From contig NZ_CALCZQ010000066.1 in the NCBI RefSeq assembly GCF_937903345.1, forward strand, positions 1-14,015: a DNA stretch of 14,015 bases, read 5' to 3'. Positions within the stretch are counted from its first letter, which is position 1. Every line of letters begins with the position of its first letter. The DNA comes from an uncultured Emticicia sp. GTDB lineage: Bacteria; Bacteroidota; Bacteroidia; Cytophagales; Spirosomataceae. A model generated the notes under the pieces. The model was not told the DNA's origin, did not search any database, and saw only the letters and a program-made list of their open reading frames with translations. This document shows, piece after piece, positions 1 through 6,512 of the stretch. A program made the translations under genes and the position numbers.

Positions 1-761
1 GCACCAATACTGGAGATAATGCGGTGAATAGTTTATATAGCGGATTAGTAACTAATGCAACGCATACAGGCGATGTAACAGGTTCAACCGCATTAACAAT
101 TTCAAATAATGCCGTCACAAATGCAAAAATTGCCGCAGGTGCAATTACAGATTCGAAAGTTACAGACGTAGCGGCATCAAAAATCACAGGAACATTGGCT
201 GTTGCCAACGGTGGTACAGGTTCTGCTTCATTAACAGCAAATAATTTACTAGTTGGTAATGGAACAAGTGCAGTTCTAACAATTTCACCCAGTATTAATA
301 ATAATATTTTAGTTGCCAATGGAACCAACTGGGTCTCTAGAACACTCACAATAAATCAAGCTGGAAATAATTTACCTTTTAGCATTTTACCACCTTATTT
401 GCCTGTAAGGTATTGTATTGCCCTACAAGGTATTTATCCAACAAGAAATGGAGGAGACCCATTTATAGGTGAAATAGAAATTTTGCCTTATAATTTCGCT
501 CCTACTGGTTGGGCAGACTGTGATGGGAGTATTGTGGCTATCGCCCAAAACGCAGCTCTTTTTTCGCTTCTCGGCACATTTTATGGCGGAAATGGGACAA
601 CAACATTTGCGTTGCCTGATTTAAGAGGTAGGTTTCCCATCGGTCAAGGTCAAAGGCCTGGATTCTCTAATTATCAAATTGGACAAACAGGTGGCTCTGA
701 AACAACAACACTTTTACAAACTAATCTTCCGGCACATACCCATACAGTTTCATACAATTAA
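1..761 (+). CDS. Tail-collar domain protein (microcystin-dependent-protein-like), 5'-truncated
   Basis: The reading frame is open to the left edge (first full codon at base 3), so the N-terminus is missing. 252 residues are visible; a GTG at 24 is not a credible start. The N-terminal part (about 60-330) is low-complexity Ala/Thr/Asn/Gly sequence of the fibre-repeat type, e.g. GDVTGSTALTISNNAVTNAKI and VANGGTGSASLTANNLLVGNG. At 393-449 lies PYLPVRYCIALQGIYPTRN, a stretch I recall from Bacteroidota collar proteins. From 468 a tail-collar domain (Pfam PF07484 type) follows: APTGWADCDG, ALFSLLGTFYGGNGTTTFALPDLRGRFPIGQG, then GGSETTT and NLPAHTHTVSYN. Phage collar domains cap tail fibres; free-standing chromosomal versions are common in Bacteroidota and their role is unsettled. 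The protein ends right after the HTHT motif, earlier than many relatives. The gene is followed one base later by a secreted protease gene. Family assignment is firm, function is not. Confidence 0.85.
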   Translation, partial: TNTGDNAVNSLYSGLVTNATHTGDVTGSTALTISNNAVTNAKIAAGAITDSKVTDVAASKITGTLAVANGGTGSASLTANNLLVGNGTSAVLTISPSINNNILVANGTNWVSRTLTINQAGNNLPFSILPPYLPVRYCIALQGIYPTRNGGDPFIGEIEILPYNFAPTGWADCDGSIVAIAQNAALFSLLGTFYGGNGTTTFALPDLRGRFPIGQGQRPGFSNYQIGQTGGSETTTLLQTNLPAHTHTVSYN

Positions 762-762
762 C

Positions 763-2454
763 ATGAGATTTATTAGATGGTTTTTTCTGTTTTGTAGTCC
801 TTTTTATGTATTTGCTCAAGTTGGGGTCAATCAAAAAAAAAATGAAAGGGAATTTATTAATATCAACCTTGGCTATTATCAAAAATTGCATTTGTTGCAA
901 CACAAGATAAACAATGGGGTGCCCATAAAAATTGCGGTGATTGATGATGGATTTCGGCTATCGCATAAAGCTTTAAAAAATTATTTGTACCGAAATTCAA
1001 AAGAAGTACCGGGTAATTTTCAGGATGATGATAAAAATGGGTTTGTAGATGATATTCAGGGTTGGGATGTATCAGATAATGATCATGATGTTTCGGTTAA
1101 AAAGGGGAATGAGGCTATTTTTTATCATGGGACCTATATAACTAGTATCATTACTTCAGCACTTGAATATGTTTTTGGCGAGGATGCTGCTCAGTATATA
1201 CAAATCATTCCGCTCAAAACTGTTTCAGATAATACCAGTAACACCTATTTGAAAGATGGATATAAGGGATTTAGGTACGCTAAAGGCATTGGGGCAGACA
1301 TAATTTGTTGTGCATGGTCAGGCGGTGTGATAACAGATGACGACAAAGCCATCATTAACGATTTGATAAGAAATGGCACCATCATCATTGGTTCGGCAGG
1401 AAATTTTTTTACTGAAGAAATTTTAACTCCTGCCTTGATAGATGGAGTGATTTGTGTTGCCGCAACAGATTCAGTAAGTAAGAAAACAAAAGAATCTAAT
1501 TTTGGGATGCGGGTAGATGTTTGTGCTCCAGGTAAAAATATTTATGGTGCTTATCCAGAAGCAGATAATGCTTTTATTTATGATGGTGGCACCTCACCCG
1601 CTACCGCCTTGGTTACGGGTTGTGTGGCAATTTTAAAGTTACTTTATCCGAAAGCTAGTTTAATAGAAATTGAGGATGCTTTAAAAAACACGGCAAGTCC
1701 AATTGATAGTTTAAATCTTACATATACTGGTAAATTAGGAGCTGGTGTGCCAAATATTGAAAAAGCCATCTCTTTTTTATCCAATCCTTCAGTTAGGTAT
1801 CTTAGTTTTGATTCTTTAAGAGCAAAAGGAAAAATTTATATTCAGAAATCCAGAAAAATTCAACATTGGAAGGTTCATCCTGTGGGTGCCTTTCAAGGAA
1901 TTCATCTTCAATCCAATACTATCAATGAACAGGCTGCCATTTCTGTCTATAACAACGATACAATAAGTTTTAAGGGTAAGGTTGGAGATTTAATTGGTGG
2001 ACTCTACTTGCCAGGGACTATGTTTGATATTGAATTAATGTCCGGGGTGAAAAATAAATCCACTTCATTATCATATTACATGGAAACAATAGATTCTACC
2101 AAACTTTATTGCACAGGTATTGAAAAACTTGAAGTAAATGGAGACGGTATTTTAACTGATAATAGTGGTATTGATAATTATGCGAATAATTGTACTTGTC
2201 AGTGGCAATTAACGGCACCAAAAGGTAAAAGAATTCGTATTGACATGCTTGAAATGGATACTGAGCCAAATGTTGATTATATTTGGTTTTTTGATGGGGA
2301 AAGAACTTTACAAGAAAGGCTATTGGCAAAGTTTTCGGGTACAGAAAAACCACCAATCATCGAGTCTTTAACCCATAACTTATTGGTTTGGTTTTTAACA
2401 GATACTGTTAAAACCGAGAAAGGCTGGAAATTAAAATATAGTTTAGTTGAATAA
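763..2454 (+). CDS. Secreted subtilisin-like (S8) serine protease with C-terminal CUB-like domain
   Basis: The start is taken as ATG 763 because it opens a clear signal peptide (MRFIRWFFLFCSPFYVFAQ). The frame is open back to 679, but those codons lie inside the upstream gene and would bury the signal. The protein has 563 aa. The subtilase triad is present: Asp61 in AVIDDGF, His122 in YHGTYITSII, Ser278 in GGTSPATALVTG, with oxyanion Asn214 in GSAGN. A DDDKNGFVDD segment (about 88-97) matches the acidic insert common in bacterial surface subtilases. Only about 40 residues separate the signal from Asp61, so there is no room for an I9 propeptide. Residues about 448-563 look like a CUB domain (paired Cys near CTCQW, then DYIWFFDG, LLAKFSG, FLTD). 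No type IX sorting domain is seen. The start lies one base past the collar gene's stop (TAA C ATG), so the two are probably co-translated. The substrate is unknown. Confidence 0.88.
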   Translation: MRFIRWFFLFCSPFYVFAQVGVNQKKNEREFININLGYYQKLHLLQHKINNGVPIKIAVIDDGFRLSHKALKNYLYRNSKEVPGNFQDDDKNGFVDDIQGWDVSDNDHDVSVKKGNEAIFYHGTYITSIITSALEYVFGEDAAQYIQIIPLKTVSDNTSNTYLKDGYKGFRYAKGIGADIICCAWSGGVITDDDKAIINDLIRNGTIIIGSAGNFFTEEILTPALIDGVICVAATDSVSKKTKESNFGMRVDVCAPGKNIYGAYPEADNAFIYDGGTSPATALVTGCVAILKLLYPKASLIEIEDALKNTASPIDSLNLTYTGKLGAGVPNIEKAISFLSNPSVRYLSFDSLRAKGKIYIQKSRKIQHWKVHPVGAFQGIHLQSNTINEQAAISVYNNDTISFKGKVGDLIGGLYLPGTMFDIELMSGVKNKSTSLSYYMETIDSTKLYCTGIEKLEVNGDGILTDNSGIDNYANNCTCQWQLTAPKGKRIRIDMLEMDTEPNVDYIWFFDGERTLQERLLAKFSGTEKPPIIESLTHNLLVWFLTDTVKTEKGWKLKYSLVE

Positions 2455-2480
2455 TTGTGCAAATACGTAATTTATATTCT

Positions 2481-2523
2481 TTCCATACCTCAGGGTCTTT
2501 ACGAGACCTTGAGGGTATTGGAA
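2481..2523 (+). terminator. Large hairpin closing the collar-subtilase unit
   Basis: The arms 2481-2498 and 2504-2523 pair over 18 bp, with one G-T wobble, two single-base bulges and a five-base loop (TTACG). The core is CCTCAGGGTCT against AGACCTTGAGG. It begins 26 bases after the subtilase stop. There is no T-run behind it, so it may be a processing or Rho-assisted end rather than a classic intrinsic terminator. Confidence 0.6.
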
Positions 2524-2681
2524 TAGCAAACTTTAGCATCTTGGTGTCAAGCTGATTCAGGACGAGACAGACATTAATCACTTAAACTTTAAAACCAATA
2601 AATAGTAAAAAAACCGCTGTTATGAAAAAAACGCTTATTTAATTTAGGACTAGACATTCGATAGTCAGGCTAGTTGCATGT

Positions 2682-2712
2682 TTTGTTTTTTCTACAAGAA
2701 TTTTTAATTTTG
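2682..2712 (+). promoter_or_regulatory. Bacteroidota-type promoter for the 81-aa membrane protein
   Basis: A -33 box TTTG (2682-2685) and a perfect TAnnTTTG -7 box, TAATTTTG (2705-2712), are separated by 19 bases. This fits the primary-sigma consensus known for Bacteroides and Flavobacterium. Transcription would start near 2719, giving a leader of about 15 bases before the ATG at 2735. Confidence 0.6.
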
Positions 2713-2734
2713 GTATAAATCAAATAGACTCAAA

Positions 2735-2980
2735 ATGAACGCATCATTTAACAAGTTCCTTTACATTGGTTTTTTTCTATTAGGACTATTTCAAGCATTT
2801 TTTTCTAAAGATTATATGCAAGCAGCAGCTTCTCTCGGGATTGGAATGGCATTTGACCCATTCAATCCAGAAAAAAAATGGAATGACAGACCTACTTGGC
2901 AAAAGGCAATATTGATAATTCACCTGGCCCTTGTCGCAGCAATGTTTGGATGTGGCATGGGGTTAATAGACTTCCTGTAA
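2735..2980 (+). CDS. Small two-helix membrane protein, function unknown
   Basis: The 81-residue protein has two predicted membrane segments (about residues 7-24 and 58-78). They are joined by a polar loop containing AFDPFNPEKKWNDRPTWQKA. The loop pattern FDPFNP...W..RPTWQKA resembles small uncharacterised proteins I associate with Bacteroidota, but I cannot name a family. ATG 2735 is preceded by a good promoter at 2682-2712, and no Shine-Dalgarno sequence is apparent. The sequence after its stop is repeated after the next small gene (see 2978-3045). It probably resides in the inner membrane; nothing in the sequence tells what it does. Confidence 0.75.
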   Translation: MNASFNKFLYIGFFLLGLFQAFFSKDYMQAAASLGIGMAFDPFNPEKKWNDRPTWQKAILIIHLALVAAMFGCGMGLIDFL

Positions 2981-3045
2981 AATTGCACCAAGTTTAAGCC
3001 TTTAATTGCCATATAGTTGTATACGCAATCATCGCAATAAAGTTG
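2978..3045 (+). repeat. 3' element, copy 1 (follows the 81-aa gene)
   Basis: This copy starts at the stop codon with TAAAATTGCA and contains ATACGCAATCATCGCA at 3021-3036. It aligns without gaps with 3222-3289 at roughly 51 of 68 positions by hand count. ATTGC (2982-2986) can pair with GCAAT (3025-3029), the same pairing as in copy 2. Confidence 0.75.
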
Positions 3046-3116
3046 CATCTTTCTTCTGTAAAGGGAGCAATTATGATAAAATTTATACTCTTATAGTGTA
3101 GCCTTTTTTATGTTTT

Positions 3117-3224
3117 ATGGATAAGCTAGTTCAATTCTTTAAAAAGTACCGAAATGAAATCATCGTGGGCGTACTTGTGTATTTATTATTGATTTTCAGA
3201 GATATTATTAAGACTTTCTTATAA
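3117..3224 (+). CDS. 35-aa single-helix membrane mini-protein (candidate)
   Basis: ATG 3117 to TAA 3222 encodes MDKLVQFFKKYRNEIIVGVL followed by VYLLLIFRDIIKTFL. It has a basic amphipathic N-terminus (about 1-14) and one membrane helix (about 15-28), then a charged tail. Coding status is supported by this clean topology, by its position between the two copies of the 3' element, and by the stop codon lying at the same place in the element (43 bases before the 16-mer) as the stop of the 81-aa gene. It could be the shortened relic of a second copy of a membrane gene, or a genuine small protein. No promoter or ribosome-binding site was recognised. Confidence 0.45.
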   Translation: MDKLVQFFKKYRNEIIVGVLVYLLLIFRDIIKTFL

Positions 3225-3289
3225 AATTGCAGGAACTTCAACTCTTTAATTTCTTACTTGTAATATACGCAATCATCGCATGATAGTTG
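3222..3289 (+). repeat. 3' element, copy 2 (follows the 35-aa gene)
   Basis: This copy starts at the stop codon with TAAAATTGCA and carries the identical 16-mer ATACGCAATCATCGCA at 3265-3280. The ATTGC/GCAAT pairing (3226-3230 with 3269-3273) is kept. This copy also has a small extra hairpin, ATCAT-CGC-ATGAT (3272-3284). Confidence 0.75.
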
Positions 3290-3638
3290 TTTTGGTACAA
3301 TAGGTATTTTAGTTATATACCTTTTCCAAAAATTAGGATAAAGTATATATTGCAGCTCTCAAAATTTGAAATCACCTTTTTTTTAATTAAATTCAAAAGA
3401 AGTTAAGCTTTTTAAAGAGTTCTTTCACAATTAAGGACTTCCCATAATAAAAACCTCAACAATTATTAATTTAGTACAATTTTTATCAATCCTGCACAAG
3501 GAGGTCTTAGAAAAAAATTTCGACTATAATTTTTGATTTCAAGCTATAACTAATCAATAGAACTGACCACGCTTCTATCCTATTTTTAATGATTATTTAT
3601 TTGCCACATTCATTCCCATTTATAATAAAATTATCTAA
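3225..3638. other. Gene-free stretch between the mini-gene and the phosphatase gene
   Basis: Apart from 3' element copy 2, it holds a weak hairpin AGGTAT / ATACCT (3302-3322, 9-base loop) followed by TTTT, which may end the small-gene transcript. The rest (3330-3638) is very AT-rich. I find no credible coding frame and no clear match to the TTTG / TAnnTTTG promoter, although the promoter of the phosphatase gene should lie here. Confidence 0.5.
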
Positions 3639-4376
3639 ATGCTATCTTTTTTCAAAAAGACTCCAAAATTAACTTTCGCTGAAATCCTAAAAGTTGATAT
3701 ACACTCTCACCTTATTCCAGGAATTGACGATGGAAGTCCGGATATCAATACCAGTATTAATTTTTTAGAAAATCTGATTGAGCTTGGATATGAAAAAGTC
3801 ATAACTACGCCGCATATTATGATGGATTTATATCCAAATAATAGTAGAATTATTCGTGAAGGCTTGGAAAATTTAAAAGTAGAATTAAAAAAAAGAAATA
3901 TAAAAATTGAAATTGAAGCCGCAGCAGAATATTTTTTCGATGCTCATTTCGAAAAGTTAATAAATGATAATGATATTTTGAGCTTCGGCGATAAAAAATA
4001 TGTACTCTTCGAAATGTCATTCATTACTCCTTCTCAAAATTTTGAAGAAGGGATTTTCAACTTACTCACAAAAGGCTATACTCCTATATTAGCTCATCCA
4101 GAACGATATAACTATTGGCATGAAAACCATAAGATATTTCCTTACATAAGGGAATTGGGCTGTTTAATGCAAATAAATATTCCATCACTTTTAGGATATT
4201 ACGGTAAACCAATAAAAAATTTAGCTTTTAGACTGATTAAAGAAGGCTATATTGACTTCTTAGGAACAGATTTGCACCACGACAGGCATTTAAAACTATT
4301 TATTGAAGGAAAAATTGACGCTGAATTAAATAAAATTTTGCTAAAATACCCATTTAAAAATTTTAGCCTTTTGTAG
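3639..4376 (+). CDS. PHP-domain tyrosine-protein phosphatase (CpsB/YwqE family)
   Basis: The 245-aa length is the usual size for the CpsB/CapC/YwqE family, which are metal-dependent phosphatases that dephosphorylate the bacterial tyrosine kinases controlling polysaccharide chain export (EC 3.1.3.48). The PHP metal-site motifs are all present: DIHSHLIPGIDDG (20-32), TTPH (56-59), the Glu97 of AAAEYFF, AHPER (152-156) and GTDLHH (209-214). There is no signal peptide or membrane segment, so it acts in the cytoplasm. It stands alone on the + strand, convergent with the polysaccharide genes. The partner kinase (Wzc/CpsD type) is not in the window and would be expected elsewhere. The ATG at 3639 gives the family-typical N-terminus and is the only plausible start. 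Family assignment is firm; the role in this particular locus is inferred from proximity. Confidence 0.92.
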   Translation: MLSFFKKTPKLTFAEILKVDIHSHLIPGIDDGSPDINTSINFLENLIELGYEKVITTPHIMMDLYPNNSRIIREGLENLKVELKKRNIKIEIEAAAEYFFDAHFEKLINDNDILSFGDKKYVLFEMSFITPSQNFEEGIFNLLTKGYTPILAHPERYNYWHENHKIFPYIRELGCLMQINIPSLLGYYGKPIKNLAFRLIKEGYIDFLGTDLHHDRHLKLFIEGKIDAELNKILLKYPFKNFSLL

Positions 4377-4811
4377 CATACATTTTTGTTAAAAATTTGA
4401 GAAGAAAAGTATAGCAGCGTGTTCGTATTAATTTCAATCTTTTTTTCTCTTCAATTAATTTACATGGATAATTTCATGAAATAAATCTGGTTAAATTGAA
4501 ATTTTCAACAAAATCAAATACATTAGTTCAAACTTTTCATCAACTCTCAAGACAAAATTCAACAAATATTCTGTATTAATTATAAATTGGAATGACATTT
4601 AATTATTGGCTGACAGTAATAAAGTGTAATGGCTTATGTCAAAATTCCATATTTGTAATTTCTTGTGTAAAAAAATACATACCTCAAAATATAACTTATG
4701 GCTACTTTAATCGACATAAGTTTAAAAAAAAATGGCAGATTTAAAATCCGCCTTTTTCTATTTTTTCCCATAAAATTATTTACATATTACTCTTGTAACT
4801 GAGGATTATTT
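4377..4811. other. Gene-free stretch between convergent genes
   Basis: It contains an AT-only hairpin just after the phosphatase stop (4382-4396, ATTTTT-GTT-AAAAAT) and a perfect inverted repeat AACTTATG / CATAAGTT (4693-4700 and 4715-4722, 14-base loop). The bidirectional terminator at 4724-4766 is listed separately. I see no credible coding frame. Confidence 0.5.
4724..4766. terminator. Bidirectional terminator between phosphatase and WcaJ-like genes
   Basis: GGCAGATTTAAAATCCGCC (4734-4752) folds into a GC-anchored hairpin with one mismatch. On its right is a T-rich tract (4753-4766) serving the + strand gene. On its left is an A-tract (4724-4732), which reads as a T-run for the minus-strand gene. 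It lies 45 bases past the minus-strand stop, between convergent genes. Confidence 0.7.
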
Positions 4812-6200
4812 TCAAAAAGCCATCAAATCTCCTTTTATCATACTATAAAGCGTCATAATGATTACTTTAAGGTCGAGCCAAGGACTCCAATTTTCAATAT
4901 ACCAAATATCAAACTCTACTCGCTTCTGCATCATAAAAATATCACTTGTTTCACCACGATAGCCATTCACTTGAGCCCAGCCTGTGATACCAGGCTTAAC
5001 CAAATGCCTTAACAAATAATTATCGATTTGCATTTTACTTTCAATACTATGCTGCACTGCATGGGGGCGAGGACCAATAACTGACATATTTCCCCATAAA
5101 ACATTAAAAAACTGTGGTAATTCATCAAAATTAGTTTTACGAATAAATGCTCCTACCCTTGTGATTCTTGAGTCATATTTAACTGTCTGATTAAATTTTC
5201 CATCATCTCTTACCGTACTTGCATGATGTACCATTGACCTAAATTTAATGCATTTAAAAGGCACTCCATTTTTTCCCCATCGTTCCTGAATATAAAATAC
5301 TGGCCCTCTCGAGTCAAGCTTAATGGCAAGGGCTATGATTGGAAACAGCCAACTAAACACAAAAACGAACAATATTAAGGTAAAAATTAAATCAAAAATA
5401 TGCTTTAACATATACCAGTGAAACTCTTCGAGCGGCTCTGCCCTCACAGTAATTATTGGTAAATGCCCAAAAATATCCATTTTATACTTGATTGAAAAAA
5501 ACTGAAAATACTCAGGAATTATCTTCGTTCTTATGGCATATTTATCAGCAATCACCAATAGCTTTTTTACTTTTTCTGCGTCATATTCTGCCAAACTAAT
5601 AATAATTTCATCTACTTTATATTCTTCAATGATTTTTTCAAGGTCTGCGGTTGTTCCTTTATATTTACCATTTAAGTGTGTAGGATGATATTCTTCAATA
5701 AAACCAATAGGATTATATCCAAATTGCTTATTATGTAAAGCAGTATTATAAAATGCCATTCCTTGTTCGCCACTTCCAATAATCAACAGGTTCTTTATAT
5801 CTTTTCCCTTTACCCAATTATAAAGATGCCATTGCTTCATAAAATACTTCTTAACTATTAACGATAGCGACAAGAATATAATGTAAAAAAATGTGACAGT
5901 CCGAACATAGGCGTGGTCATTGATGACAAAATAGATAAAGCCGATTGAAATCAATTGAGAAAGAATATTTGGTATAACTACTAGTAATTCTTCCACGTAG
6001 GTGGTCGTTCGAAAATCATCATAGAGATTGGTATATTTACTTGTAAAATACCAAATAAACATCAAGATGACAGCTATTAATAGTTGGTGATTAGACATCT
6101 CTTTGTGACTAATAAGTACAGCAAAATAGAAGGATACTCCTAAAAATAGAATATCTATCACCTGTCTTTTGTGCCGGTATTTACTTAAGGCTGCTCTCAT
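4812..6200 (-). CDS. Polyprenyl-phosphate sugar-1-phosphate transferase (WcaJ-like, polysaccharide priming)
   Basis: At 462 aa it has the usual size of WcaJ-type enzymes, which transfer a hexose-1-phosphate (glucose-1-phosphate in WcaJ itself) from a UDP-sugar to undecaprenyl phosphate, the first membrane step of repeat-unit assembly. Four N-terminal membrane helices (about 14-31, 38-56, 72-93, 101-117) are followed by a CoA-binding-like Rossmann domain (about 135-235, LLIIGSGEQG) and a further helix (about 267-294). The catalytic bacterial sugar transferase domain (PF02397 type) ends the protein, with FKCIKFRSM (315-323), TNFDELPQFFNVLWGNMSVI then GPRPH (356-380) and KPGITGWAQVNGYRGE (402-417). 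The ATG at 6200 opens the first cytoplasmic stretch. It is the last minus-strand gene of the locus, separated from the next by 312 bases, so it may have its own promoter. Sugar specificity cannot be read from the sequence. Confidence 0.92.
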   Translation of the reverse strand: MRAALSKYRHKRQVIDILFLGVSFYFAVLISHKEMSNHQLLIAVILMFIWYFTSKYTNLYDDFRTTTYVEELLVVIPNILSQLISIGFIYFVINDHAYVRTVTFFYIIFLSLSLIVKKYFMKQWHLYNWVKGKDIKNLLIIGSGEQGMAFYNTALHNKQFGYNPIGFIEEYHPTHLNGKYKGTTADLEKIIEEYKVDEIIISLAEYDAEKVKKLLVIADKYAIRTKIIPEYFQFFSIKYKMDIFGHLPIITVRAEPLEEFHWYMLKHIFDLIFTLILFVFVFSWLFPIIALAIKLDSRGPVFYIQERWGKNGVPFKCIKFRSMVHHASTVRDDGKFNQTVKYDSRITRVGAFIRKTNFDELPQFFNVLWGNMSVIGPRPHAVQHSIESKMQIDNYLLRHLVKPGITGWAQVNGYRGETSDIFMMQKRVEFDIWYIENWSPWLDLKVIIMTLYSMIKGDLMAF

Positions 6201-6512
6201 AGTCGTTATTTTTGGATTTGATGGATTCAGCTGACGAATGCAACGCTGGCATTTAAGCTATTTACTTTATAAAAAGTGCTATCGCAAGCATTCAAAATCG
6301 ATACTGTCTTTTATTGAACTCAAAACACTGTTTATTTTGAAAATAAAATCAAAATGTTAATTAAAAATGTTGATATTGAGTAGTCCATGGTCAATAGTCG
6401 ACGCTAACATAAAATACTGACTATCAGTTTTTTCTGAAAAAAATTATCGAATAAATATACATAACTGCTTATAACTAAAAGCAAATACATAATTTGTGGA
6501 ATCCTACATAAT
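6201..6512. other. Intergenic region upstream of the WcaJ-like gene
   Basis: It probably contains the promoter of the WcaJ-like gene, but I find no exact minus-strand TTTG / TAnnTTTG pair. Visible structures are a perfect 17-base palindrome TTTATTTTGAAAATAAA (6331-6347), three heptad units AGTCCAT GGTCAAT AGTCGAC (6382-6402), a small hairpin ACTGA-CTA-TCAGT followed by T6 on the + strand (6416-6433), and CAAAT-ACATA-ATTTG (6482-6496) close to the stop of the upstream gene, which may be a weak terminator. No coding frame is credible. Confidence 0.45.

Noticed and set aside
679..762. N-terminal extension of the subtilase to an ATG at 679
   Set aside because: It would place 28 charged residues in front of a clean signal peptide and lies within the collar coding sequence; ATG 763 is the better start.
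721..903. 60-codon minus-strand frame
   Set aside because: Antisense to the collar/subtilase junction and signal peptide; no supporting features.
2096..2462. Two overlapping minus-strand frames of 61 and 86 codons
   Set aside because: Both are antisense to the CUB part of the subtilase, and their translations look like random low-complexity sequence.
3083..3096. Very short frame starting at ATGATAAAATTT before the mini-gene
   Set aside because: It stops after seven codons and has no supporting context; at most a leader peptide.
2978..3289. Integron attC sites after the two small genes
   Set aside because: The repeated element lacks the paired core sites (GTTRRRY and complement) and long imperfect palindrome of attC, and no integrase is visible. 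A more general cassette role remains possible.
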